Assembly: GCA_038025085.1 (NCBI GenBank)
Contig: CM076146.1
Coordinates: 10,354,001-10,418,000 of the forward strand
Direction: 5' to 3'
Origin: Tetragonia tetragonoides
Lineage: Eukaryota; Streptophyta; Magnoliopsida; Caryophyllales; Aizoaceae
Length of the DNA: 64,000 bases
Each line of letters starts with the position of its first letter. The first letter of the stretch is position 1. This document shows positions 10,876-22,110 of the stretch, piece by piece. The notes beneath the pieces were generated by a model. It was not told the origin of the DNA, ran no database searches, and was given only the letters and a program-made list of their open reading frames with translations. The translations under genes and the position numbers were made by a program.

Positions 10876-12154
10876 TGTAAGGACTCTGGATTATCTTGCC
10901 ACAGAGTGTGTCCTTATAGAAATTTTGTAAGCTGGGGGTTTAGATAAGTTCAAGGAACCGACGACTTAGAATAGCATTTGAAAAGACTTGAATTGAATAA
11001 AAACCATGAAAGAGGTCACAAATCTGTTACCGGCGTTTTTCCGAAGGGACAACCCAGTAGCGCAAAGAGTGAACTAATCGTGATTTTAGAAAGACTCCCG
11101 CTCATTTAGAACATATGAGTACCCAAAAATAAAGGGTTTGGGGGCGAAGGTACGAGGTGGGAAAGTGTTAGGCACCCAACTCATCTGTTTTATGACGACC
11201 TCTACTAACTCAAGTTTGCATAATAATATAAAGACATGATTCCCACACAAACCGGATTAACAACCTAGATTTAGACTATTAATTGGTTCATCACAAGCAT
11301 CACAACATTTATTTTTAACCCTTGTTTAGACATGCATTCGATTGGCAGGTTGAGCATTACAACGACTAGACATGCTTATTTACAGAATTGAAAGACAATA
11401 TTTAGGAAGCAATAAACGACATGATTAGCATGATATCTACAATTTGACTACTAGAACATATACAGTTAAACAATTAATTTAATTTGAGCCCTCAGGAGTT
11501 AGTACTTGAACTATAGGCTATTTAGCAAATGAATAGTAAAAATAGATCCCAAGCAAAGAATAAATTTGGAAGAAAGAGGGGGAAGCTCGGGAGTACTCAA
11601 TCGAGAATAGAGGTTGTCAACTGTAGACTGTGTGTTTTGAACTGCGGGAGGAGGGCTATATTTATTGGCGAAGGAGTAGGGTTGGACGGGTGAAGGGAGG
11701 CCAAAATTTGAAGAGATAGGGACGAAAAAGGGCTGCCGCCAGCAGCCTCGTGAGGGCCGCTGGCGGCCCTCGCCACATCCGCTAGCGGCACTGGCTGGAA
11801 TACCAGGGTCGTTGGCAGCCGTGGGCCTGCTAGGTGGATGTCGTCATGGATTTTGCAGAGGAATATTTAATGTTTCGAAAATGAGAAAAGATTGTTTTAC
11901 CCCTCTGTGGGAAAAGACGGTTTTACCCTCGGTTAGCAACTTTGCAACCGAGGGTCAGAAAAAGACACGAGAGGTGTCGTTGGAAAGCTCTTGAACGAGA
12001 CTTTTGAATGTGATCGAACTAAAGGAGTGATAGAGGAAAACCCTGATACCTTATTTTACCTATCAAAGCAAAAATAGCATTCAAGTTTATAAATTACTCC
12101 TTTCATCATCGGGCTCTGGCGGAGAAATCTCACGACGCTTTTTTGGCATCTACA
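10876..12154 (-). repeat. 3' LTR of element B
   Basis: It runs from TGTAAGGACTC at 10,876 to ...GGCATCTACA at 12,154 and aligns along its length with the B 5' LTR once the two small insertions there are removed. Dyads CCGCCAGCAG, CCGCTGGCGG and CCGCTAGCGG (core starts 11,739, 11,760, 11,782) are spaced 21-22 bp. ATATTTATTGG near 11,659 is the minus-strand TATA region. Confidence 0.9.
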
Positions 12155-12175
12155 GAAGCCCCCACTTTTATCAAA
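12155..12175 (-). other. Polypurine tract of element B
   Basis: On the minus strand this is AAAAGTGGGGGCTTC ending directly at the LTR. It matches the tracts of A and C. Confidence 0.8.
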
Positions 12176-12539
12176 CATGAGTAAAAGCGAAGATCAAAGT
12201 ATACCGAAGGTGACATGCAGGATGCTGATGTGCACGTGGTGTGTGAGAGTGTACAGTATGCATGCATATTAAGGCAAACCTGGACTGAGACACGCTCAGT
12301 ATGCGATAAGATTTCATCTCTGTGAACACAAGAAAAACAAAGGTAATGGTTAGCAGGGGCAAACAACGCTCGTGGAAGGAAATTGATGCCTGCAAGGGAC
12401 CTGTATGCAGAGGAAATGAAAAAGTTAGCAAGAGTAACACATAGAGAAGGATCAGTATAGAATGATTTATCCTCGGCAAACGGTGACTAAACACCACTGG
12501 GCGGATGCCAAGATTCCGTCCCTGCACGAGAAACGAAAA

Positions 12540-13110
12540 AGTCGATGAGACAGTGCAATCAAAATGACGGCTGTAAATGGTTAGAAAACATATGAACAGT
12601 TTAAATGCACTAGCAATCATTGACGAAAACATATAAAAACAAATGACAGTATAACCGCAATAGTTTAAGCAATCATTAACTTTCAGAAAATGAGTAGCTT
12701 CAAATAAAAATGACAGTTTAACCGCACTAGCGATCATTCACTGACAAAAATGAATAGCTTCCAAAAAAAAAGATAGTTTAATCACACCAGCGATCCTTGA
12801 CTGACACTAAAATGAGTAGCTTTGAATAAAAAAGACAGTTTAACCGCACTGACGATCATTGGCAGTCACAAAATGAATAGCTTCGAATAAAAAATGTTTA
12901 ACCGCACAGGAGATCATTGACTAAGACTAAAATGAGAAGCTTCAAATAAAAAAGGCAGTTTAACTGCACTGGCGACCATTGGCTGTCACAAATGAATAGC
13001 TTCGAATAAAAAGACAGCTTAACCGCACTGGCGATCATTGGCTGTCAAAAAATGAAATGAATAGCTTCGAATAAAATAAATGAATAGCTTCGAATAAAAT
13101 GAATGAATAG
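12540..13110. repeat. Tandem repeats in the 3' region of element B
   Basis: About nine diverged copies of a ~60-65 bp monomer contain GACAGTTTAACCGCACT, GCGATCATTG and AGCTTCGAATAAA. In reverse complement it is the same monomer family as the array of element C (33,270) and of D (36,340). The last copies collapse into a ~25-bp sub-repeat (ATGAATAGCTTCGAATAAA). Confidence 0.85.
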
Positions 13111-13380
13111 CTTCGAATAAAATGAATGACTAGTGCCAGAGAAAACATGGGCTTGTGTATTTGGGGAATATGCAAAACAAACGAGTTAGTTTTACCTGAC
13201 AGTAGACGGTACCGTATAATGGGCCAACTATTGAATTTTGAATTTGTGAGCCAAGGGGCATGTTCCCGCACGCTTGGTACTGATCTTTGCTGCGAACAAA
13301 CTGTGCCAAATAACGTTTTTTGGGCTGAAACATGACGTGGGGTCTGTAGGGGGCCCGCGTGTGCAGACCAACCAAGGCCG

Positions 13381-13440
13381 CTAGCAGCCCTAGCTGTCAG
13401 CGTGTGGGCCGCTGGTGGCCCTCGCTTGGGCTGTTTATAC
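13381..13440 (+). promoter_or_regulatory. Dyad pair and TATA-like box upstream of ORFb (element B)
   Basis: GCCGCTAGCAGC (core 13,381) and GCCGCTGGTGGC (core 13,412) are 31 bp apart, followed by GTTTATACC at ~13,431. ORFb starts at 13,712. The pair corresponds to the two perfect GCCGCTAGCGGC copies at the same place in element C. Confidence 0.55.
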
Positions 13441-13711
13441 CGGGTTTTCGCTAGGCTTTTCTCATGTTTTGCTTTATTTTTTCTTTGCTTCGTCTTCTTG
13501 GTCGAGCTTCCCATAGCCATTGTTGAGAGCTTCCAATTTCTTGAAGGTAAGTTAATTCTTGACCAAATTCCTTACTTTTTGTCTTTAGCTTGTTTAATTT
13601 TTCGCCTAGTAGCTGAATTTCGGGTTGCATTGTTGTATGGGTGCTTGTATTTTGCGAATCTAACACTTGAAATTTCCATTTGTGGAGAGAGAAAGCTTGA
13701 AATATTTGTCC

Positions 13712-16507
13712 ATGGCTCCCAAAGACAAGGGGAAACGTCCCATGATCGAGGAAGAGGAAAACCTTGACCTATTTCGTACCGGGTTTCCATTATCTCGAAT
13801 ACCTCCTCCGCATCATTCAGACCGAGCGACTCTGTATTAGGACTCGTTTATGTGTTTAGACTGGCGTTCGGCGGAGGCTTGGAATCGTAGTATCCTGCTG
13901 CTCAACAGATAGATCATCTGACCAACTTACATCCGGTATGTTTCTGACTTCTTCGGTTTTATTCAGTTTGTTTATTTTGTACTGAAGATTTGTATTGTTA
14001 GTGCTCCTGCACACCAACAAATTGGGATTGTACTGGATTTGTGGTCCGTTGTATATAATACTTGTGTGGAATTATTTGGGCTGAATTTGTAGTATATGGG
14101 GTGTTGAGAAAATTTTGTTTTTTGGCTATGGGAGTTGGTGCATATTTGCAGGCTCATCGGTCCACTTCGAACTAGGCCATGTTGTTGGATACTTTTTCCG
14201 AGAGGACAAGGGGGATAATCCGGGCTTCGGGTTTTGAGTACTTTCTACCTTTTGTCCCGTTTTGTCATTCTGGGGATACTCAGATGGTTTCACGCGGGTT
14301 ATTGGAGAGGTTTTGGGACACTACAAACACCTTTCATACACATGTGGGAGAGATGTTCCCTACTCCTTATCAGTTTGTTGTATTGACGGGCTTGTCCTTT
14401 AGAGGGTGTCCTCTACGGTACAACGCGAGCTACCATCTGCAAGCGGGTAGGTTGCTTGAGTAATATGGGTCTGTCGCCGCTTTTTTTGAGAAGGACCGAG
14501 TCTCCTTGCCGAAGTTATGGGGGCCTTGACTGAGCAGGGGTTTACCGAGGATCAGCAGGCCCATATCTTTTTGGCCTATCTGTTGGGGCAACCATTTTTG
14601 CCTAGAAGAAGGGTGTATGCCAGGTCGGTTTTCTAATATGTATGGATGATTAGACCAAAGTACATGAGTACAAATTTGGTGCTCCTTCTTATGCTTCTTT
14701 GGTGAGATGGTGTCGTCAGGCTTGCAGTCCTAAGGCGACAAGCCTGAGGGCATCTATTACTAGTCCTTGGAGGATACTGAAGGTAGGCATATTTTTTTAT
14801 TCCTTGTGCATATGCATACTTTGTAGTAGACTTGTATCTGATTGTTCATGTTTGTATGGCAGTTATGGTTTTTTGAGTATTTTCCAGCTTTCGGTCCTCA
14901 TCGTCCTGGTTTGAGAATGTTCCCACTAGGTGCACAGTTGGTTGGTAGAGACAACCATCCGTTTTCCTCTTTGGAGGATTATCGGGTTACTTTTGAGAGT
15001 CGGGCTGCGTGAGAGATATGTCGCCCTTGACTTGTCTTTATATATTTATTTATTTTTTGTTATGTTGGTGTGAATGAAGTTTGATCTTGTATTCTGCAGG
15101 TGATGTGGACCGCTTTTGACGACATTCCTGGGGTCCCGTCCTATATCACCACTGAGTCCTTCAGGGTGTCTACAAAATGGGCAGTGTTTGAGGGGTCATT
15201 CAGCTTTTAGTGGTACTTGGGGGACCGTCTGACTTGGCTGATATATCCACGCTTGGGTGGCCATTTGGTTCCGAAGGACTCTCCTATGACCATGTTTTCC
15301 TGCGCAGTCTGAGCGTGACTGACTTGGCTGTCATTATTAGGGGTGTTGCGGTAATGCAGTTCGTTCAGTCAGGGGTTGATGGTTTAGACCGTACATCGGT
15401 GTACCTGGCCTACTTCTTGGATTGCTTGATGTCGGACCTTACTTTTGAGGTAAAATCTTGATTCATGTCTTTCAGTTGTATAATGTAGCATACTGACTTT
15501 TGTGTCTTTGTAGGCGGATCGTGCGGCTCCTTAGGGACACAGAAGGTCCTGTTCTAGAGTCCCTCGTGGCCAGCCCCCAAGCATAACCTTACCGAGTACT
15601 GAGGTGAAGTACACTGGTGAGAGTGGGGGTCATATAACAGAGGAGTTTCCCCTTCATAGTGCTGACGGAGAGGCGGTAGAGGGCTTACCATTGCCCGATG
15701 ATTGTGTGGACGTAAGCTTTTATCCTCTCTTGTTTTCTGACGTGTGTTGTTTTCAAATACTGACTTTGTCTCTTGTCTTTTTTCTTTTTTTTTTTTTTTT
15801 TTTGTAGCTGAACCGGGAACAGAACTCTCAAGTTTTAAGCTCATCCACTTGTTGAAGAAGAGCTATAGCCGGGTGATGGGCCGAGGAAAGAGTTCTCGAT
15901 CCGGTACTGCCAGTGGAAGTGCACTTTGTCCTTGTTGTTTAACGGAGTGGGGTGCTTAGTTTAACATTCTTGTCTCGATTTTGTGCAGATATCGCAGTCT
16001 TCGTCTTCTGTGGGACCCCGACACTCATTGGCGAGAGCTTCTTCTGCGAGTAGACCATCTCTTGCTCGTCCTCCTACTGTGGTGGTGACCAGGCCTCTTG
16101 TTGATGAGGAGCCCAGACCCTCTAGGTTGCACCTTCCTGTGTCTGAGATGTTTTCCACAGCGGGCTTTCAGCCGTCTTTGAGTAGTAGGCCTACCATGAC
16201 TCCCGTGACTGGAGGTTGGGCAGATGCTCCTGAATAGGGTGTACCCCTAGCTGGGTCTTCACATTAGAATGTGGCTATGGGTTTTGCTAGCCAAGCTACG
16301 GAGAGATTCTTCGGGCCGGGGCTTTCGGCGGGTACCCCCATGCATGCGCCTATGTTTGATGGACGGGACATGAGACCCAGTCATAGCAGGCCGATTTATA
16401 GCTCGTTTAGCACTCAGGGCCCTTTCTACTACTCGGCCGGGAACTTCGGTCATGGGCCTGCCATTGAAGATGAAGCTGATAGCAATGGCGATGATGACCC
16501 CAACTGA
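13712..16507 (+). pseudogene. ORFb of element B: antisense PMD gene, seven exons, decayed
   Basis: It starts MAPKDKGKRPM. Exons by alignment to A and C are 13,712-13,936, ~14,151-14,782, 14,863-15,015, 15,100-15,449, 15,514-15,711, 15,808-~15,921 and 15,989-16,507. Exon 2 holds the PMD core LLERFWDTTNTFHTHVGE; exon 3 has LWFFEYFPAFGPHRPG; exon 7 is Ser/Pro-rich and ends DEADSNGDDDPN. Stops interrupt exons 1, 2 and 4 and two TAGs lie in exon 7. The donors after exons 3 and 6 read AT and GG where GT is expected. The gene lies opposite to gag-pol. Presumed family: plant mobile domain proteins. Confidence 0.75.
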
Positions 16508-16659
16508 GTAGTATAGGCTTAATTTGTAGATTCTGGCCTTTGAAACTTAAACTCCTGTTCTTATGCGTTTTATACGATATGCATGCTATTATGACTCGAT
16601 TATGCCCGTTTGATCTCTAAGTATGCAATATGTTATGCCGTAAAGAGTAGGACACAATT

Positions 16660-16815
16660 TAGGGAATAAAATAAAGAATAAGGTAAAAATTGCAAAAGAA
16701 AAAGCAAAAAGCAAAAATTACACATATTATACACCCCTAAAAAAAGAAATAAATAATAAAAAGAAAAAAAGAAAAAAAGAAAAAAAGAAAAAAAGAAAAA
16801 AAGAAAATAAAGCAA
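16660..16815. repeat. Low-complexity A-rich tract
   Basis: A simple AAAAAGAAA repeat. The equivalent A/T-rich tract is in element C at 29,580-29,700, between the ORFb end and the ORFa promoter. The Phe-rich or Lys-rich reading frames here are not genes. Confidence 0.85.
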
Positions 16816-16930
16816 AGAGAGTCTCGGGCCTGTGACCGCGTTGTGCTTTTCGAATTGGGGTCGGACCCGTGCAGAATGGACAAATCGGGCGAACGAGAAC
16901 AGGAGAAAAAATGGACTGAGCCGAGGTCAA

Positions 16931-17085
16931 GGCCGCTGGCGGCTCTGGGCCGTTTCTGAGGGCCGCTAGCGACGCTGGTCACGGCCGTGGGCGGCCCCTG
17001 GCCAGAGCCGCTGATGGCTCTGATTTTGGGCTGTTTGCGAGTTTCTGATCTTTTATGGCCCGACTTTTTGCCTATAAGTAGGATT
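16931..17085 (+). promoter_or_regulatory. ORFa promoter of element B: four dyads and TATA box
   Basis: Cores CTGG (16,936), CTAG (16,966), TGGG (16,988) and CTGA (17,011), each flanked by CCG and CGG-like half-sites, are spaced 30, 22 and 23 bp. CCTATAAGTAGG follows at 17,071, and ORFa starts at 17,152. Both the dyads and the CCTATAA context resemble the LTR promoter. Confidence 0.6.
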
Positions 17086-17151
17086 TACGGGATGTCCAAT
17101 GTCGTATCTCTTTTCAGACTTTAGCTCCCCAAATTTCTCAAAGCTTTTATC

Positions 17152-18339
17152 ATGGCGAAATGCTTTGAAAATCTGTTCGATGCCTGGTGCAAAAATCTAA
17201 CTGTGGAAGATAAACTGGAAATGGCTCCATACCATATCTCAACCCTGTTGGCTCTAAAACCGACTAAAGTCTCGTGGCCTCTTCTTTGATCTGCATTGAA
17301 TTATTGGGATCCAGACTTGCACGTTTCGTTTTGGTAGCTCTGAATTATGCCCTTTAACAGAAGAATTTGCTGAAATTACTAACATGTTGATGTTCTTCTC
17401 CCAACTGTGCCTTATTTGAGGGACAGTTTTAGTAATCAATACAGGAAATCTCTAGGCTTGTCGTCTGCGGAAGCCAAAAGCATGATTCTTGGTGTCGATG
17501 TGGACTTAGTTCAAATCTGTGAAATGTTTGCTTCCTCCTCTGAGCAGGATGTAATATTTAGGCATTGTCGTCGATAGGCCTTTGTTTGTCAATGCAGAAT
17601 CATCTAATCTAGATAGAGCCTCAGATCAAATGGCTGAAGGGCACTCTCCTTTGCATCTGGTTGTAGGAGAAACAATTCTAGGGCTTGACAGGTTAAAAGT
17701 TTTGCCCAGGGAAGCATTTTCTGGCAGCCCCCTGCTGCTCCAAATCTGGGTATGCCAGCATCTAATGTTGATAGATTCACCAGAAAAGATGATTGCTCGT
17801 ACCCCCTCAAGCCTGGAAGAGGAGAACTTATACCGCTGCTAGCTTTCTGGTTAGGAAAAGGTTGTATAATGAGAAGACCCTTGCTGAATGGGATGACTTT
17901 TTCCATGCTGGACCTGTTATCCGTTGGTATGTACCCTGGTGGGGTTTGACTTCCTAGGTTGCCTTCTGCAAATTTATTCCCTACACTAGGATAGTAAGTT
18001 TATACAGGAGTACATTTTTCTTCCCTTCTAGGGTCATGAGGCAATATGGGTTGAAGCAGGTTATCCCTCGTTAGGAGACTATGAGACAACCCACCCGGGC
18101 TCTAACAACTGACTTTGCTCAAAGTTAAAGTGCATAATGGCGCGGCAGGGATCGTTGGATAGTACCCCGGATAATTGCCCCAACTTAAGTTTCTGAGACC
18201 TACTCAACTTGGCTTTCCTGCAGTGATGGAGAGACAAGGCGAGCCCCCAACTCAAGGAAACGATCATAGGTCGTCCTCAAGCCAAGGTCCTTCAAAGAAT
18301 AACTCTTCAGCGAAGCCTTCTGAAGGGAAGAAGGATTAA
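17152..18339 (+). pseudogene. ORFa of element B: antisense PMD-like gene, decayed
   Basis: It begins MAKCFENLFDAWCKNL, followed by LHV-RFG and LCPL motifs, then QMAEGHSPLHLVVGETILGL, GSPLLLQIW and RVMRQYGLKQVIP. The last one resembles the end of plant mobile domains. The tail is Ser/Lys-rich and ends GKKD. The frame is broken several times (e.g. near 17,290, 17,330 and 17,575). It converges on the pol end at 18,647, with the conserved post-pol block in between. Confidence 0.7.
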
Positions 18340-18540
18340 AGTAGTTTTCTTTGGAAAGCAAGTCTAGTTTTTAAAAAAAGTAGTAAGGATTTTTTTAGCT
18401 TAAACCCTCATTAGTTGCACTTTTTTTTTGTAACCTTAGGAAGTTCAATTTATGCAATGTAAGCTTATTCGTTCAGTTTGAATAAAGATTGTCCTTTTTT
18501 GAATGATTGAATGGAATTTTTGATTAATTTTGGTCGGGCC

Positions 18541-18600
18541 CCTTAAAAGGGTTACCTACGCATCCAGTGTGGAATCAGGCTAACGTAGTTCGTTCAAGTT
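18541..18600 (-). other. Conserved block downstream of pol (element B)
   Basis: On the minus strand it reads GAACTACGTTAGCCTGATTCC and then a GGATGCGTAGGTAACCC core, as in A (1) and C (27,688). It lies about 50 bp beyond the pol stop at 18,647. Confidence 0.75.
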
Positions 18601-18646
18601 GTGTATGCCTCTTTTTCGGTCTTTTATTTAATTTTTTTTTTTGATT

Positions 18647-20665
18647 TTAGACGTAGCACTTCTTCAGTTTATCCATGTTGGTGAACTGACTGTACTCGAT
18701 GCCATGAATATCCATAAGTCGGACTGCTCCTCCTGATAGAATATCTTTGATGACGAACGGATTGGACCAATTTGGTTGGAATTTGCCTCTGGGGTCGGTA
18801 ACTGGTGCACGCAATTCCTTCCAAACTAAATCATCGTTTTTCAGATTTCGAGGTCGAACTTATTTGTTGAACACTCTTGCCATGCGTTGTTGGTACACGT
18901 TTGAGTGGTCTAGAGCCCGTAGGCGCCTTTCGTCCATGAACATGAGTTCATCATAGCGGGCTTGCATCCATTGTGTTTCTGAAAGTTCACCCTCTAAGGC
19001 TATGCGCATGGAGGGTAGTTGGATTTCTATAGGTATTACGGCTTCCATCCCATAGACTAGGGAATAAGGTGTAGCTCTGGAGGATGACCTTATGGATGTT
19101 CTATTCCCCCAAAGTGCAAATGGAAGTTTCACGGGCCAATCTTTGTAGTTCTCTACCATTTTCTCGATGATGGCTTTGAGGTTCTTGTTGGCAGCTTCTA
19201 CTACGCCATTGGTTTGGGGTCGGTAAGGGGATGTTTTATGGTGTTGGATTTTTTAGTTTTTCAGTAGGGTGGTTGTTTCGACTTTGAAGTGGTCCATTGT
19301 CACTAATGATTTCATACAGAACACCATATCGGCAGATGATATTGTTCCTTATGAACTTGGACACTTGTTTGGATTTGAGGATGGCATAGGATTGTGCTTC
19401 AACCCACTTGGTAAAATAGTCTATGGCTACTAGGATGTATTCATGTCCTCCAGAGCCCTTGGGGGCGATCTTACCAATGATGTTGATTCCCCATGCGGAA
19501 AATGGCCAAGGGGATGTGAAGTTATGGAGCATTGAAGGTGGCATATGTTGTAGGTTGGCATATAATTGGTATATTCTAGAGACCATTCGACCATTCATAT
19601 GCGGTCCGCACACACCATTGTGCACCTCATCTATGATTTCTGCGGCTTCTTCGGCGTTCACACATATGAGGTTGACTCCATTATGGGACTTTTTGTACAG
19701 AACCCCCTTGTATTCTATGTATTGTACCGCTAAGAGATGGATGGCCCGTTGAGCTCTTACTGGTGCATCCGAAGGGTACGTGCCTTTGGTGATGTAGTTA
19801 AAAAGATCTTGGTACCAAGGATCTTCTTCAATTGGAGCTAGGATTAGGCATGTGTCGAGCTTGTTGCAGAAAGCCGGCTCATTTCTTCTTTGTATACAAA
19901 CAGGCATCATGCTAATAAGATCAGGAATGGTAATCAAGGATGCTAGCTTGGACATGGAGTTCGCAAATTGGTTGTCCTCTCGGGGTAGGTAAGTGAATGC
20001 TTGTTCTTCAAAGTTGTCGAGTGCTTTATCCAAAAATTCTTGGTAGAGGGCCAGACTTTCACTGTGAACCTTCCATTTTCTGGAAACTTGGTTGATGATC
20101 ATCAGAGAATCTCCATAAACTTTGAGTATCCTGATGCTTACGCCCACAGCAGCTTGTAAGCCAATGATGCAAGCTTCGTACTCAGTTGCATTGTTAGTAA
20201 CAGGAAAATCCAATTTTACAGAGATGGGAGTATGAGATTCGTCTGGAGATACCAAGAGTACTCCAGCACCATAGCCCTTTTGGTTGGATGCTCCATCAAA
20301 GTACATTTTCCACCAGTTTTCCTAATTTAGAGTCACATCTTCATTTGGAAAGTCATATTGCTCGTGGTCCTTGGCGGCGTGAGTGGGGTGCTCGGCCAAG
20401 TATTCTGAAACTGTATGACCCTTGATTGTTTTTGTAGGGTCAAACTTTAGATCGAATTTAGATAGCAATACTCACCTCGCAATTTTTCCATTTAAGACTG
20501 GTTTCTCAAAGATATATTTGAGGGGATTCATTCATGACCTTACAAATACTGGGTAATTAAGCATGTAATGTCTGACCTTCTTTGTTGCCCAAACCAAAGC
20601 TAAAAAAGTCTTCTCAAGTCTTGAGTATCTGGTTTCATAGTCAATGAATTTCTTGCTTAAGTAAT
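18647..20665 (-). pseudogene. pol of element B, 3' part: RNase H and integrase
   Basis: From the D insertion point the minus strand continues the reverse transcriptase/RNase H junction (KFIDYETRYSRLEKTFLAL). RNase H follows (YFDGASNQKGYGAGVLL; NNATEYEACIIGL) and then integrase (WGINIIGKI, SDNGP, later LPFALWGNRTS and PYSLVYGMEAVIP). The integrase zinc-binding region has lost its second half: the segment with CKKC in element C is missing here (~19,545-19,575). The catalytic core is frameshifted at ~19,240-19,300. A stop lies near 18,860. The pol end KKCYV-stop is at 18,647. Confidence 0.85.
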
Positions 20666-22110
20666 TTTAAGGACCCGGGATTTCTATGCCACGGAGTGTG
20701 TCCTTATAGAAAATTTGTAAGCTGGGGACTTTAGATAAGTTTAAGGAACTGTCGAGTTAGAAAAGCTTTTGAAAAGACTTGAATTGAATAAAAATCATGA
20801 AAGAGGTCACAAATATGCTATCGGCGTTTTATCGAAGGGACAAACCGAAGGGACAACCCAATAGCGCGATAAGTGAACTAATCATGTTTTTAGAAAGACT
20901 CCCGCTCATATAGAACATATGAGTACCCAAGAATAAAGGGTTCAGGGGCGAAGGTACGAGTTGGGAAGGTGTTAGGCACCCAACTCGCTCGTTTTATGAC
21001 GTCCTCTCCTAACTCAAGTTTGCATAATATTTTAAACACATGATTCCCACACAAAACCGGATTAACAACCTAGATTTAGACTATTAATTGGTTCATCACA
21101 AGCATCACGATATTTATTATTGACCCTTATTTAGACATGCATTCGATTGGCAAGTTGAGCATTACAACAACTAGACATGCTTAGAATTGAAAGACAATAT
21201 TCCAGTAAACAATAAAGAGCATGATTAGCATGATATCTACATTTTGACTACTATAAAATAAACAGTTAAGCAATTAATTTGATTTGAGCCCTCAGGAGTT
21301 CGGTACCTGAACTGTAGGCTATTTAGCAATTGAATAGTAAAAACAAGATCTCGAGTAAAGAAAGAGGGGGAAGCTCGGGAGTACTCAACCGAGAATAGAA
21401 ATATTTATGGAAGAAAGAGGAAGAACCTCAGGAATACTCCACTGAGAATAGAAGTGTCAACTGTAGACTGTGTTTTGAACTCAGGGTCGTATTTATAGAG
21501 AAAGGACTAAGGTCAGAGGGTGAAGAATGGCCGAATTTTGGAGATCGGGCTTGAAAAAATATGGGCCTCAGCAGACCCAGCGAGCGCCTTTACCGGCCCT
21601 CGCCAGGGCCGCTGGCGGCTGTGGATCGAGCTGCCTGCTGGAACTTTGTCGGATCATATCTCACTCGTTTGGGCTCCAAATTGGATGATTCAAGATGCGT
21701 TGGAAATATTATTGAGTCTAATTTCAAGTGGTATTTTTTTGAGGACCAAATAATTTTTGAATCTTGAGGTACACCAAGAAGAGTAAGGAGAGCTCAGTTT
21801 TAGAGCACACACCAATGTTGGGCTCGTTATTCCTTGGTTGGAAATGTGGTATAGGCTCATGATATGTCATTGGAAAGCTATTTGAATATGGAATCCAAAA
21901 ATATAATTCTTTTAAATTAAATCAACCTAATTAACTCCCAAATTGGGTTGGAATCACGGTCTACAGTATTCGGCTACATCTGTTTTGACCCTTTACTTTG
22001 TTTGACCATAACTCTTAGATGCGGAATCGTATTTTGACACAGAAGGAAGCAATGGAAATTTCTTGAAAGGGTATTTTAAATGAAGTTGAAATGGAAAATA
22101 CTTTCATAAG
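20666..22110 (-). repeat. 3' LTR of element D, left segment
   Basis: It starts TTTAAGGACCCGGG (TGTAAGGAC in the other LTRs) and aligns with 41,154-42,630. It is cut by element C at 22,110; the remaining ~110 bp are at 35,765-35,874. A dyad CCGCTGGCGG is at ~21,607. Confidence 0.9.

Noticed and set aside
16633..16982. Phe-rich frames on the minus strand
   Set aside because: Product of an A-rich simple repeat; no support as genes.
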